NCBI GenBank assembly: GCA_934876235.1
Contig: CAKXKM010000093.1
Span: 1-6,732 of the forward strand
Direction of reading: 5' to 3'
Length of the DNA stretch: 6,732 nt
Origin: Collinsella sp. AF02-46-1
GTDB taxonomy: Bacteria; Actinomycetota; Coriobacteriia; Coriobacteriales; Coriobacteriaceae
How positions within the stretch are numbered: the first letter of the stretch is position 1; each line of letters opens with the position of its first letter. The translations under genes and the position numbers were made by a program. Of this stretch, positions 1-5,986 are shown one piece after another. The notes beneath the pieces are model-generated. The model was not told the origin of the DNA and ran no database searches. It saw only the letters and a list, made by a program, of their open reading frames with translations.

Positions 1-75
1 CTAGAAATCATATGACGGGGCGCGGGCCGTGTTCCGCTATGCGGTTGTCAATTTGCGAAAGAAATTATGCGTCAC

Positions 76-260
76 CGGCGTGCGGCCACCGAGCGCATCG
101 CTGCGCCTCTCCGTATTGTATCGGCCGATCCAGCCCCCGAGCTCCTCGATGAAGCGGGCGGGGTCCAGTCCGACCAGTCCCTGCCATGCCAGAACTCCTT
201 CTTGAGCAGGCCGAAGAAGCCCTCCATCGCCGCGTTGTCCGGGCTGCAGCCCTTGGCGGA
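76..260 (-). pseudogene. IS3-family (IS150-like) transposase orfB, 3' fragment, frameshifted
   Basis: Read on the minus strand from 260, the translation begins SAKGCSPDNAAMEGFFGLL and continues KKEFWHGRDWS, then after a frame change GLDPARFIEELGGWIGRYNTERRSDALGGRTP. This is the well-known C-terminal part of the DDE (rve) transposase of IS3-family elements; NAAMEGFFGLLKKE includes the catalytic glutamate of the DDE triad. The upstream D residues and all of orfA are absent. The frame change fits loss of one G (minus strand) near 170-171: a codon for Gly between S and L would restore the reading frame. A TAG lies four codons upstream of the first recognisable residue, and after RTP the sequence diverges and ends at a TAG at 37-39. 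It is therefore a dead remnant, not a functional transposase. The sequence just upstream (about 266-290) contains gaactgtccacatcagtg on the minus strand, which could be an element end, but no partner repeat was found at the other side. Confidence 0.85.
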
Positions 261-368
261 CTGGATTGGCTACACTGATGTGGACAGTTCCGGCGGGCGC
301 AAGAGACGAGAGGACCGTGTACGCGTTCCTGCGCGAGAGCCGCGGGGAGGGGCTGCCTGGGTGCGGCG

Positions 369-479
369 CCTGTCAACTCGGTCTACGTCCTTGATGACCG
401 GGTCGTACTCAATATCAACTTCACGGATGATGCCAAAACGGTCACCCGTGAGGAAGTGTTGGGTTCGAGTGCTATGGAC
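369..479 (+). pseudogene. C-terminal remnant of a serine site-specific recombinase
   Basis: In the plus frame starting at 372 the translation is VNSVYVLDDRVVLNINFTDD followed by AKTVTREEVLGSSAMDNVP. This resembles, from memory, the C-terminal tail of large serine recombinases common in Clostridia and gut Actinobacteria (pattern FVNxVYLYDDxIVLTxNYKDGxKTITLxEVEGSD). Those proteins carry an N-terminal resolvase domain, a recombinase domain and a zinc-ribbon; none of these is present here. Upstream of 369 the similarity stops abruptly, and the same frame gives Gly/Ala/Arg-rich sequence that looks non-coding. There is no start codon or ribosome-binding site. The remnant implies that an integrated element once ended here. 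The last codons overlap the 3' end of the DUF523 gene on the other strand. Identification is by pattern memory over only about 36 codons, so it is good but not certain. Confidence 0.65.
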
Positions 480-933
480 AATGTTCCAGCATGCTGGGAT
501 CGAATTCGCTTGCGGGAATCACGCGGTACCCATGGCGCAGCAGCAGGTCGACGAAAACGCCGTTGCCCGCGGTGAGCGTACCGCTAAAGGTGCCATCGTA
601 GACGTGACCCGTACCGCACGAGGGGCTGCGGTCCTGCAAAATGCACGCAACGATCTCGGACGGCCCGCCCGCCTGCTCGCACATATCGAGCGCACGTTGA
701 GCACCCAGGCGAAACTCGCGATCGACTGAGATGCCCTCGCGGGTGCGGACCTCACCATCCACAATCTCGGACGGCCTGCGCGGCGTGGGCAGGCCGCCAA
801 AGACCTCGGGACACACTAGCAGGACCTCGGTCCCCGTACGTTCGCAAGCCTCGACCAACTCGCGATGGTAATTATCGAGCCCGTTATATTTACAGCTCTC
901 GCCCATCAAACAGGCGCTCACCACGATCTTCAT
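472..933 (-). CDS. DUF523 / TudS-like family protein (putative Fe-S desulfidase)
   Basis: This is a 153-residue protein, the usual size for DUF523 (YbbK-like). Family hallmarks in order are VSACLMGESCKYNG (residues 5-18, with Cys8 and Cys14), CPEVFGGLPTPRRPSE (41-56), LQDRSPSCGTG (99-109) and the GNGVFVDLLLRHGYRVI stretch near the C-terminus. In characterised members (thiouracil desulfidase TudS) three conserved cysteines bind a [4Fe-4S] cluster that removes sulfur from the substrate; Cys8, Cys41 and Cys106 are in the expected places. The physiological substrate here is unknown. The start was chosen at ATG 931-933 because a GGGG run sits 9 nt upstream. A longer in-frame GTG at 973-975 lies inside the terminator hairpin of ftsH and is unlikely; ATGs at 937-942 have no room for a ribosome-binding site. 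No separate promoter is visible between ftsH and this gene. The last residues (about SMLEHCP) overlap a recombinase scar on the other strand and may be non-native. Confidence 0.85.
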   Translation of the reverse strand: MKIVVSACLMGESCKYNGLDNYHRELVEACERTGTEVLLVCPEVFGGLPTPRRPSEIVDGEVRTREGISVDREFRLGAQRALDMCEQAGGPSEIVACILQDRSPSCGTGHVYDGTFSGTLTAGNGVFVDLLLRHGYRVIPASEFDPSMLEHCP

Positions 934-952
934 ATACATCATCCCCAAACCA

Positions 953-989
953 AACGCCCCATTTGAGATGGACACTCAAATGGGGCGTT
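953..989 (-). terminator. Rho-independent-type terminator behind ftsH
   Basis: A perfect 15-bp inverted repeat (arms 953-967 and 975-989, arm sequence aacgccccatttgag) encloses a 7-nt loop. It lies 19 bp downstream of the ftsH stop codon. On the minus strand the stem is followed by tttggttt, an interrupted T-run, whereas the plus-strand exit has none, so it is assigned to ftsH transcription. It covers the upstream GTG codon of the DUF523 frame. DUF523 therefore either depends on readthrough or has a promoter inside ftsH. Confidence 0.85.
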
Positions 990-1008
990 CGACACTGCGC
1001 AGCCAGCC

Positions 1009-2886
1009 TTACTGCTGCTTTGGCATCAGCGGATTCTCGCGCGTGAGAAGATTCATGAACTCCTCGCCCGTGATCGTCTCCTTCTTGTACAGATAACGAG
1101 CCAGCTCGTGAAGCTTAAACTTGTTCTCCTTCAGGATCTGCAGAGCGCGATCGTGCGCATCCTCGATCAGCTTGGCCACGATCGCATCCACGCGCTCGGC
1201 AGTACCGGGAGCGCAGGTGAGCGACGTGTCCTGGTTGAGGTACGCGTTTTGGACGGTGCCGAGTGCCATCATGCCAAACTCATCGGACATACCAAAGCGC
1301 GTCACCATGTTGCGAGCGAGCTTGGTGGCCTGCTCGATATCGTTGGCAGCGCCGGTCGTCATCTCACCAAAGATGAGCTCCTCGGCAGCACGTCCGCCGC
1401 AATAGACGGCGAGCTTGTCCAAGACCTCCTGGCGCGTGGTCAGGAAGCGCTCGTCCTCCTCGACCTGCATGGTGTAGCCCAGAGCGCCGCTCGTACGGGG
1501 AACGATCGTGATCTTGGTAACCGGTGCCGAGCCCTTCTGGCGTGCGGCAACGATGGCGTGGCCGATCTCGTGGTAGGAGACGACCTGCTTCTCGTGGTCG
1601 GACAGCACCGTGGACTTACGCTGCTGGCCGGCGATGACGACCTCCACCGACTCCTCAAAGTCATCCTGAGTCGCGCGTTTGCGACCCTCGCGGACGGCGC
1701 GCAGGGCGCCCTCGTTGATGATGTTGGCCAGATCGGCACCCGAAGCACCAGGCGTGGCGCGGGCGATCGCGGTCAGATCGATCGGGGGCTGCGTCTTAAC
1801 GCTCTTGGCGTGCAGCTCGAGGATGTTCTTGCGGCCGGTCAGGTCGGGCAGCTCAACGGGGATGCGGCGGGCAAAGCGGCCGGGGCGCAGCAGGGCCGGA
1901 TCAAGGCTGTCGGGACGGTTGGTCGCAGCGAGGACGACGATACCCTTGTGGTTATCGAATCCATCCATCTCGGTCAGCAGCTGATTGAGCGTCTGCTCGC
2001 GCTCGTCGTTGCCGCTAAAGCCGCCGCCATCGCGCTTCTTACCGATGGTATCGATCTCGTCGATAAAGACGATGCACGGGGCCTTTTCCTTGGCCTGCTT
2101 AAACAGGTCGCGAACCTTAGCGGCGCCGCGGCCGACAAACATCTCAACAAACTCAGAACCAGAAATACTAAAGAACGGCACGCCCGCCTCGCCGGCCACA
2201 GCCTTGGCGAGCAGGGTTTTACCGGTACCCGGAGGGCCGACAAGGAGAGCGCCGCGTGGCAGTTTGGCGCCGATCTCCTCGTAGCGCTGCGGCTTCTCCA
2301 GAAAGTCGACGACCTCCTTGAGGGACTCCTTGGCCTCTTCCTGGCCGGCGACATCCTTAAAGGTCACGCCCACGTCCTTGGAGGCGATCACGCGCGCGCC
2401 GGACTTGCCCAGTCCACCGCCGCCAAAGTTCATCGACGGACCGTCATCACCCATGGCCTTCTTCATGCGGCGGTTGAGCCACCAGCCAATCAGGAAGAAA
2501 ATCACCATGGGAAGAATGAGGGTGAGCAGGTAGTAGGTCATCAGGCCCGAGTTCTTATCGGGAACGACCGACTCAAGCGAAGCACCGGACTCAAGCACGC
2601 GATCGGTAAAGCCCGCGTCATTCGGCACACCGGTCGTCTTGTAGGCGATATTCTCGTCCTCGCCCTTCTTGGTGTAATAAATCGTGTAATCGTCCGTGTT
2701 GTACTCGACCTTGTCGACGCTCTTCTTATCGAGCGCTTTGACAAACGTCGAGTAATCGGTCTTCGTAATCTGCTGCGTGTGACCGATGTTGGGGAACAGA
2801 ACGGTCGAGAGCACGAGGTAGACGACGAAGGCGATGAGCACGTAGAGGATCATATTCCGTCTACGTTTGTTGTCATCCATCTCCAT
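1009..2886 (-). CDS. ftsH: ATP-dependent zinc metalloprotease FtsH
   Basis: FtsH is a membrane-anchored hexameric AAA+ protease that extracts and degrades membrane and regulatory proteins. The 625-residue chain shows a first membrane helix (about 12-31), an extracytoplasmic domain, a second helix (about 118-136), Walker A GPPGTGKT (217-224), the FVG pore motif (250-252), Walker B IVFIDEID (272-279), the second region of homology with TNRPDSLDPALLRPGRF (about 322-338; arginine fingers R334 and R337), and a zinc-protease motif HEIGH (439-443) with the third ligand probably D516 in AANDIEQAT. The GKKRDGGG/GNDEREQTLNQLL stretch and HEIGH resemble the Clostridia/Lachnospiraceae FtsH subgroup. The residue after the pore FVG is Arg (usually Val or Met), and GRFARR has Ala where Asp is usual. 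The start was taken at ATG 2884-2886, which has GGAG 9 nt upstream; the upstream ATG at 2899-2901 (five residues longer) lacks a clear ribosome-binding site, and ATG 2878-2880 is also possible. The gene is divergent from the CobA homologue and ends at a strong terminator. Confidence 0.97.
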   Translation of the reverse strand: MEMDDNKRRRNMILYVLIAFVVYLVLSTVLFPNIGHTQQITKTDYSTFVKALDKKSVDKVEYNTDDYTIYYTKKGEDENIAYKTTGVPNDAGFTDRVLESGASLESVVPDKNSGLMTYYLLTLILPMVIFFLIGWWLNRRMKKAMGDDGPSMNFGGGGLGKSGARVIASKDVGVTFKDVAGQEEAKESLKEVVDFLEKPQRYEEIGAKLPRGALLVGPPGTGKTLLAKAVAGEAGVPFFSISGSEFVEMFVGRGAAKVRDLFKQAKEKAPCIVFIDEIDTIGKKRDGGGFSGNDEREQTLNQLLTEMDGFDNHKGIVVLAATNRPDSLDPALLRPGRFARRIPVELPDLTGRKNILELHAKSVKTQPPIDLTAIARATPGASGADLANIINEGALRAVREGRKRATQDDFEESVEVVIAGQQRKSTVLSDHEKQVVSYHEIGHAIVAARQKGSAPVTKITIVPRTSGALGYTMQVEEDERFLTTRQEVLDKLAVYCGGRAAEELIFGEMTTGAANDIEQATKLARNMVTRFGMSDEFGMMALGTVQNAYLNQDTSLTCAPGTAERVDAIVAKLIEDAHDRALQILKENKFKLHELARYLYKKETITGEEFMNLLTRENPLMPKQQ

Positions 2887-2890
2887 CTGC

Positions 2891-2918
2891 TTGAACTCCA
2901 TCTACTGGGGTTGATAAT
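2891..2918 (+). promoter_or_regulatory. Candidate promoter for the cobA-like gene in the divergent gap
   Basis: On the plus strand TTGAAC (2891-2896) and GATAAT (2913-2918) are separated by 16 bp, a fair sigma-70-type match (4/6 and 5/6). Transcription would start near 2925 and give a leader of roughly 54 nt. The -35 box overlaps the first codons of ftsH, so the two divergent genes would share and possibly compete for this short region. On the minus strand, tattct (plus positions 2926-2931) could be an ftsH -10 element, but no convincing -35 was found. An imperfect hairpin (2937-2963) lies in the plus leader just before the ribosome-binding site. Confidence 0.3.
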
Positions 2919-2978
2919 GTTTTCTAGAATACCCAACCCGGACGGCGATAAACCGACGCCGGGCACGAAAGGACAGAG

Positions 2979-3464
2979 ATGGCATCACTGGGAGTCGGCA
3001 AGGTTCAAATCTATACGGGCGACGGCAAGGGCAAGACGACGGCTGCGCTGGGGCTCGCGCTGCGCGCCACGGGCTATGGACTTAACGTACTCATGCTTCA
3101 GTTTGCCAAGAAGCTGCACTGCGCCGAACATGACGCAGCTCCTCGATTGGGGCTACGCATCGTACAAGCCAACCGCGACACACCCGAAGCCTGCGCTGCA
3201 CAGATCATGGAGCTGGCGCGCGAGCAGATATCACAGGTCGACGTTCTGATTTTGGATGAACTCGGCGAGGCCATGCGACGGGGCTTTGTGACGCGCGAAG
3301 ATGTCGAAGCGTTGATCGCGATGAAACCAACCACCACGGAGCTCGTGCTCACCGGCCGCGGCCTGCTGCCCCTCGCCGACCTTGCCGACCTAGTTACCGA
3401 AATGCGCCCCGTCAAACACTACTTCGACGAAGGCCTCCTAGCCCGCCAAGGCATCGAATACTAG
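2979..3464 (+). CDS. Shortened CobA/CobO/BtuR-family corrinoid adenosyltransferase homologue
   Basis: The family transfers the adenosyl group of ATP to cob(I)alamin or cob(I)yrinic acid diamide in the cytosol. This 161-residue protein begins with the beta strand and P-loop VQIYTGDGKGKTTAALGLAL (P-loop GDGKGKTT, 14-21), has the Walker B-like VLILDELGEAM (89-99), then LVLTGRG, and ends in the highly characteristic LADLVTEMRPVKHYFDEG with terminal GIEY. Both ends are therefore intact. It is about 35 residues shorter than E. coli BtuR or Salmonella CobA (196), lacking their N-terminal extension and, centrally, the GFTW segment whose Phe and Trp drive the lower ligand off the corrinoid before reduction. 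Here GLRIVQANRDTPEACAAQI occupies that region. DELGEAMRRGFV also differs from the usual DEL/DEI-N-AL-Y-Y pattern. AAAGGA lies 5 nt before ATG 2979. No other cobalamin genes adjoin. Family membership is secure; enzymatic activity is not. Confidence 0.85.
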   Translation: MASLGVGKVQIYTGDGKGKTTAALGLALRATGYGLNVLMLQFAKKLHCAEHDAAPRLGLRIVQANRDTPEACAAQIMELAREQISQVDVLILDELGEAMRRGFVTREDVEALIAMKPTTTELVLTGRGLLPLADLADLVTEMRPVKHYFDEGLLARQGIEY

Positions 3465-3491
3465 TCGTTTAAGAACGTCCCCAATGACTAG
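3461..3491. repeat. Small palindrome joining two convergent stop codons
   Basis: Arms ctagtcgtt (3461-3469) and aatgactag (3483-3491) pair along 9 positions with one G-T wobble, around a 13-nt loop. The TAG stop of the upstream plus-strand gene (3462-3464) lies in the left arm, and the TAG stop of the minus-strand MATE gene (3488-3490) lies in the right arm. There is no T-run on either side, so it is a poor intrinsic terminator, though it may still act as a barrier between convergent transcripts. The loop and flanks (taagaacgtccccaatga) look like a possible dispersed short repeat; this is an impression only. Confidence 0.5.
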
Positions 3492-4837
3492 GCGGTGGCG
3501 CGGCCGAGCCAGTTGCCGCTGTGGTGGTAGATGGTGAACATCGTTGCCGTGATGAGCCAGGTTACGGGGTAGACCAGCAGCAGATGCTCGAGCGAGGGGT
3601 CGAGCGGCATAATCGCGAACACCCACGCCACGCGGAGCACGACCGTGCCGAAGATCGTGAGCATCATAGGCTGGAAGCTCACGCCGGCGCCACGGATGGA
3701 GCCGGACGCGTTTTCGATAATCGAGAAGATCGCGTAGAACGGCGCGATGAAATGAAGAATCGTCGTGGTGTAGGCCGAAATCGCGGCATCGTCGATAAAC
3801 AGACGCGAAAGCGGGCCCGAGAACACCAGCAGCACGGCAGACAGGCCGCCAATAAGCACAAATGAAAGCACGAGCGACGTGTGGTATCCCTTTCGCATGC
3901 GATCGTAATTGCGCGCGCCAAAGTTCTGCGCCGAGAACGTGGTGATCGACACGCCGAGCGCCTCGGTCACCATCCAGATAATGCCGTCCAGGCGACCGGA
4001 AAGACCCCAAGCGGTCGTGACATCGGCTCCAAATGAGTTGACCGACACCTGAATCAAAACGTTGGAGATGGAATACGCCGCAGACTGAACGCCCAGCGGC
4101 AAACCGCACGAAAGCATGCTCTTGCAAATGCCGCGATCGATACCGAGCTTGGATAGCGACAAGCGCCACGCCCCCGGAGCGTGCATCATGCGAATCAAAA
4201 TCATCGTGGCATTGGTGCAGATAGTCAGCGCCACCGCGATGCCACAGCCCAGCGCTTCCATGTGCAGCACGGCGACAAAAAGAATGTCGAATGCCACATT
4301 GACGAAGCAGCCGGAGGCAATAATGACCGCCGGACCACGCGTGTCGCCCACGGCGCGCAACAGCGCCGTCCCCATATTGAGCAGCAGCGCTGCAAACATG
4401 GCGGCAAAGTAGCAACGGGCATACGCCACACCCTCGGCCAGCAGCTCATGCGGCGTATTCATCAGCACAAGCATCGGCTCGACAAACACCATGCCGAGAA
4501 AGGAAATGACAATGCCGCCCACCAGCGCGAGCGTAATAGCCGTATGGACCGATCGGCTCAGGCGTTCGTCATCGTGCTGGCCAAAAAACTGGCCCGTAAT
4601 GACCGCACAGCCAGCACCCACACCGACGCAAAAACCAATGCAGAGCTCCGTGAGCACCATCGTGGCCTGAATGCCACCCAGCGCGAGCTTGCCGCCAAAC
4701 TGACCGACGATATAGGTACCGATAAGCGTGTAAGCCTGCTGAAAAAACGAGCTAAAGAAGATAGGGACGCACAGCGAAAGCAGCTGCTGCCAAATGACAC
4801 CCTGCGTCACATCGATAGCCGTAGATTTCTTAGCCAC
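3488..4837 (-). CDS. MATE-family multidrug/Na+ or H+-coupled efflux transporter
   Basis: This is a 449-residue integral membrane protein with about twelve hydrophobic segments in two similar halves, the normal MATE size and architecture. Recognisable landmarks are the N-terminal LCVPIFFSSFFQQAYTLIGT with YIVGQFGG (about 22-49), GTALLRAVGDTRGP (about 156-169) closing the first half, FSAQNFGARNYDRMRKG (about 301-317) starting the second-half loop, and NASGSIRGAG (about 376-385). The protein would export cationic drugs, dyes or metabolites using an ion gradient; the substrate cannot be read from sequence. The start was taken at GTG 4835-4837, which is preceded by a strong GGGGAGGG four or so bases upstream (plus 4841-4848). 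A TTG ten codons further up would place that purine run inside the gene and is less likely. Its 3' end converges on the CobA homologue with only 23 bp between stop codons. The 125-bp upstream gap contains AT-rich sequence suitable for its own promoter. Confidence 0.93.
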   Translation of the reverse strand: MAKKSTAIDVTQGVIWQQLLSLCVPIFFSSFFQQAYTLIGTYIVGQFGGKLALGGIQATMVLTELCIGFCVGVGAGCAVITGQFFGQHDDERLSRSVHTAITLALVGGIVISFLGMVFVEPMLVLMNTPHELLAEGVAYARCYFAAMFAALLLNMGTALLRAVGDTRGPAVIIASGCFVNVAFDILFVAVLHMEALGCGIAVALTICTNATMILIRMMHAPGAWRLSLSKLGIDRGICKSMLSCGLPLGVQSAAYSISNVLIQVSVNSFGADVTTAWGLSGRLDGIIWMVTEALGVSITTFSAQNFGARNYDRMRKGYHTSLVLSFVLIGGLSAVLLVFSGPLSRLFIDDAAISAYTTTILHFIAPFYAIFSIIENASGSIRGAGVSFQPMMLTIFGTVVLRVAWVFAIMPLDPSLEHLLLVYPVTWLITATMFTIYHHSGNWLGRATA

Positions 4838-4905
4838 ACGCCCTCCCCACCAGCGTACGTCAAACAATAAAACGGCAATTTAAGACCAAAGCCAATACCA
4901 GCTTA

Positions 4906-4951
4906 GCACCGACCGGGATCGGCCGATACACCCCGAATCAGAGCCCGGTGC
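4906..4951. other. Inverted repeats between trmH-like and MATE genes, function unclear
   Basis: The 125-bp gap between the methyltransferase stop and the MATE start holds nested inverted repeats. On the plus strand gcaccg (4906-4911) and accggg (4912-4917) can each pair with parts of cccggtgc (4944-4951), and the palindrome tcggccga lies at 4919-4926 between them. The competing pairings form a GC-rich structure with no adjacent T-run. It may be a weak terminator for the methyltransferase gene or an operator for the MATE gene; the sequence does not decide. From about 4855 to 4900 the gap is AT-rich and probably contains the MATE promoter, but no clean -35/-10 pair was found. Confidence 0.25.
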
Positions 4952-4962
4952 GAAATATCTGC

Positions 4963-5877
4963 CTAGTGATACAGCCCCGGCTGGTAGTGGTACTCGTTGC
5001 TCGCATGCGGACACAGCTGCCAAAAGGCAACAGCACTCGCCGCGGCCACGTTGAGCGAATCGACCCCATGCGCCATCGGAATACGCACGGCGCGGTCGCA
5101 GCCTGCAATGGTCTTGGCGCCCAAGCCAGCACCCTCGGTGCCCATAAAGATTGCCAGGCGGTCAATCTCCTGGAGCACGGGATCGTCCAGCGACACCGAA
5201 TTATCCGTCAGCGCCATGGCGGCACACGAAAAGCCGGCATCGTGCAGCGCCGCCAGCCCATCATGCGGCCATACGCGCGCCTCGCTGCCAATGCGCGTCC
5301 AGGGCATCTGGAACACCGTGCCCATGCTCACGCGGGCCGAGCGGCGGTACAGCGGGTCACAGCAAGTGGGGCTCACCAAAATACCATCGACGTTCAGTGC
5401 AGCCGCCGAGCGGAAAATCGCGCCGACGTTGGTGTGGTCGACAATGCCCTCGAGCACGCACACGCGCACCGGGCGCTCCCCCGCCGCCTCGACGACGCCG
5501 CCCAAGAACTCATCAACCGGAATCTGTCGCGGGCGACGGAATGCCGCGAGCGCACCGCGCGTCACGTTAAAACCCGTCAGCTGCTCCATGAGCTCCATCG
5601 AGGCCACGAACACGGGAACCGGACCCGCGCCCTCGCGTACCGCCAGGCGCTCAAACAGCGGCATCATCTGGTCGAGCCAGCGCTCGCCCAAAAGAAAGCT
5701 CACCGGCTCGTATCCGGCGCGAACCGCACGCTCGATGACCTTGGCACTCTCGGCGATAAAAATGCCCTTCTGCGGCTCCAGCACGCAGCGAAGCTCACGC
5801 TCGGTCAGTCGCACGTAGGCATCGAGCCGCTCGTCCTCGAGCGAATCAATTCGCAGCACCTCAACGGCATCAGTCAT
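4963..5877 (-). CDS. TrmH/SpoU-family RNA 2'-O-ribose methyltransferase
   Basis: SPOUT-class enzymes methylate the 2'-hydroxyl of a specific rRNA or tRNA nucleotide using S-adenosylmethionine bound in a trefoil knot. The 304-residue protein has an N-terminal substrate-binding region (about 1-115, with FIAESAKVIERAV at 40-52 and FNVTRGALAAFRRP at 103-116), then the three SpoU motifs. Motif 1 is LEGIVDHTNVGAIFRSAA (142-159; N150, R156), motif 2 is FMGTEGAGLGAKTI (244-257), and motif 3 is VDSLNVAAASAVAFWQL (272-288; N276). All catalytic and cofactor positions look intact. The target nucleotide is unknown; the layout resembles generic TrmH/RlmB-like proteins rather than one named enzyme. The start at ATG 5875-5877 (MTDAVEVLR) has GCGGG 8 nt and AAGAAGGG 12 nt upstream. 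In-frame upstream codons run into the terminator-like hairpin at 5922-5946 and lack similarity. It probably has its own promoter in the 109-bp gap. Confidence 0.92.
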   Translation of the reverse strand: MTDAVEVLRIDSLEDERLDAYVRLTERELRCVLEPQKGIFIAESAKVIERAVRAGYEPVSFLLGERWLDQMMPLFERLAVREGAGPVPVFVASMELMEQLTGFNVTRGALAAFRRPRQIPVDEFLGGVVEAAGERPVRVCVLEGIVDHTNVGAIFRSAAALNVDGILVSPTCCDPLYRRSARVSMGTVFQMPWTRIGSEARVWPHDGLAALHDAGFSCAAMALTDNSVSLDDPVLQEIDRLAIFMGTEGAGLGAKTIAGCDRAVRIPMAHGVDSLNVAAASAVAFWQLCPHASNEYHYQPGLYH

Positions 5878-5921
5878 AGCAGCCAGCCCGCACCCTTCTT
5901 TACAGCACATCAATACCAAAC

Positions 5922-5946
5922 GAGGCGACGCTAAGCGCCGCCCCTC
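5922..5946 (-). terminator. Probable terminator behind folA
   Basis: On the minus strand gaggggcggcgc-tta-gcgtcgcctc folds into a stem with a two-base bulge and one G-U wobble, followed by gtttggtatt, a poor T-run. It lies 40 bp past the folA stop. The same pairing on the plus strand has an A-C mismatch in place of the wobble, so the minus orientation is favoured. It would separate the thyA-folA unit from the methyltransferase gene. Confidence 0.5.
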
Positions 5947-5986
5947 AATCATTCCAACCCGATAATACCGTGGGCAACTAGGAGAT

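Noticed and set aside
1..75. Terminal inverted repeat marking the end of the IS3 element
   Set aside because: I compared this end with the tggacagttc-type sequence near 280-290 and found no convincing complementary repeat.
300..368. Short plus-strand peptide RDERTVYAFLRESRGEGLPGC as part of a gene
   Set aside because: It reads like protein for about 20 codons but has no start, no recognised family and a different frame from the recombinase tail; too short to support.
67..729. Plus-strand open frame over the IS remnant and DUF523
   Set aside because: It crosses two unrelated pseudogene fragments and the antisense of DUF523, and none of its translation resembles a protein family.
2902..2978. 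Cobalamin riboswitch before the CobA homologue
   Set aside because: The leader is at most about 75 nt, far too short for a roughly 200-nt cobalamin riboswitch, and no B12-box-like sequence was seen.
1108..3249. Very long open frame on the plus strand opposite ftsH
   Set aside because: It is antisense to a textbook FtsH and runs into the cobA-like gene in another frame. Its composition is what high-GC codon bias produces in a mirror frame, and it has no family motif.
4838..4867. Ten extra N-terminal codons of the MATE protein from a TTG start
   Set aside because: The strong GGGGAGGG ribosome-binding sequence would lie within the coding region, and it is correctly placed for GTG 4835-4837.
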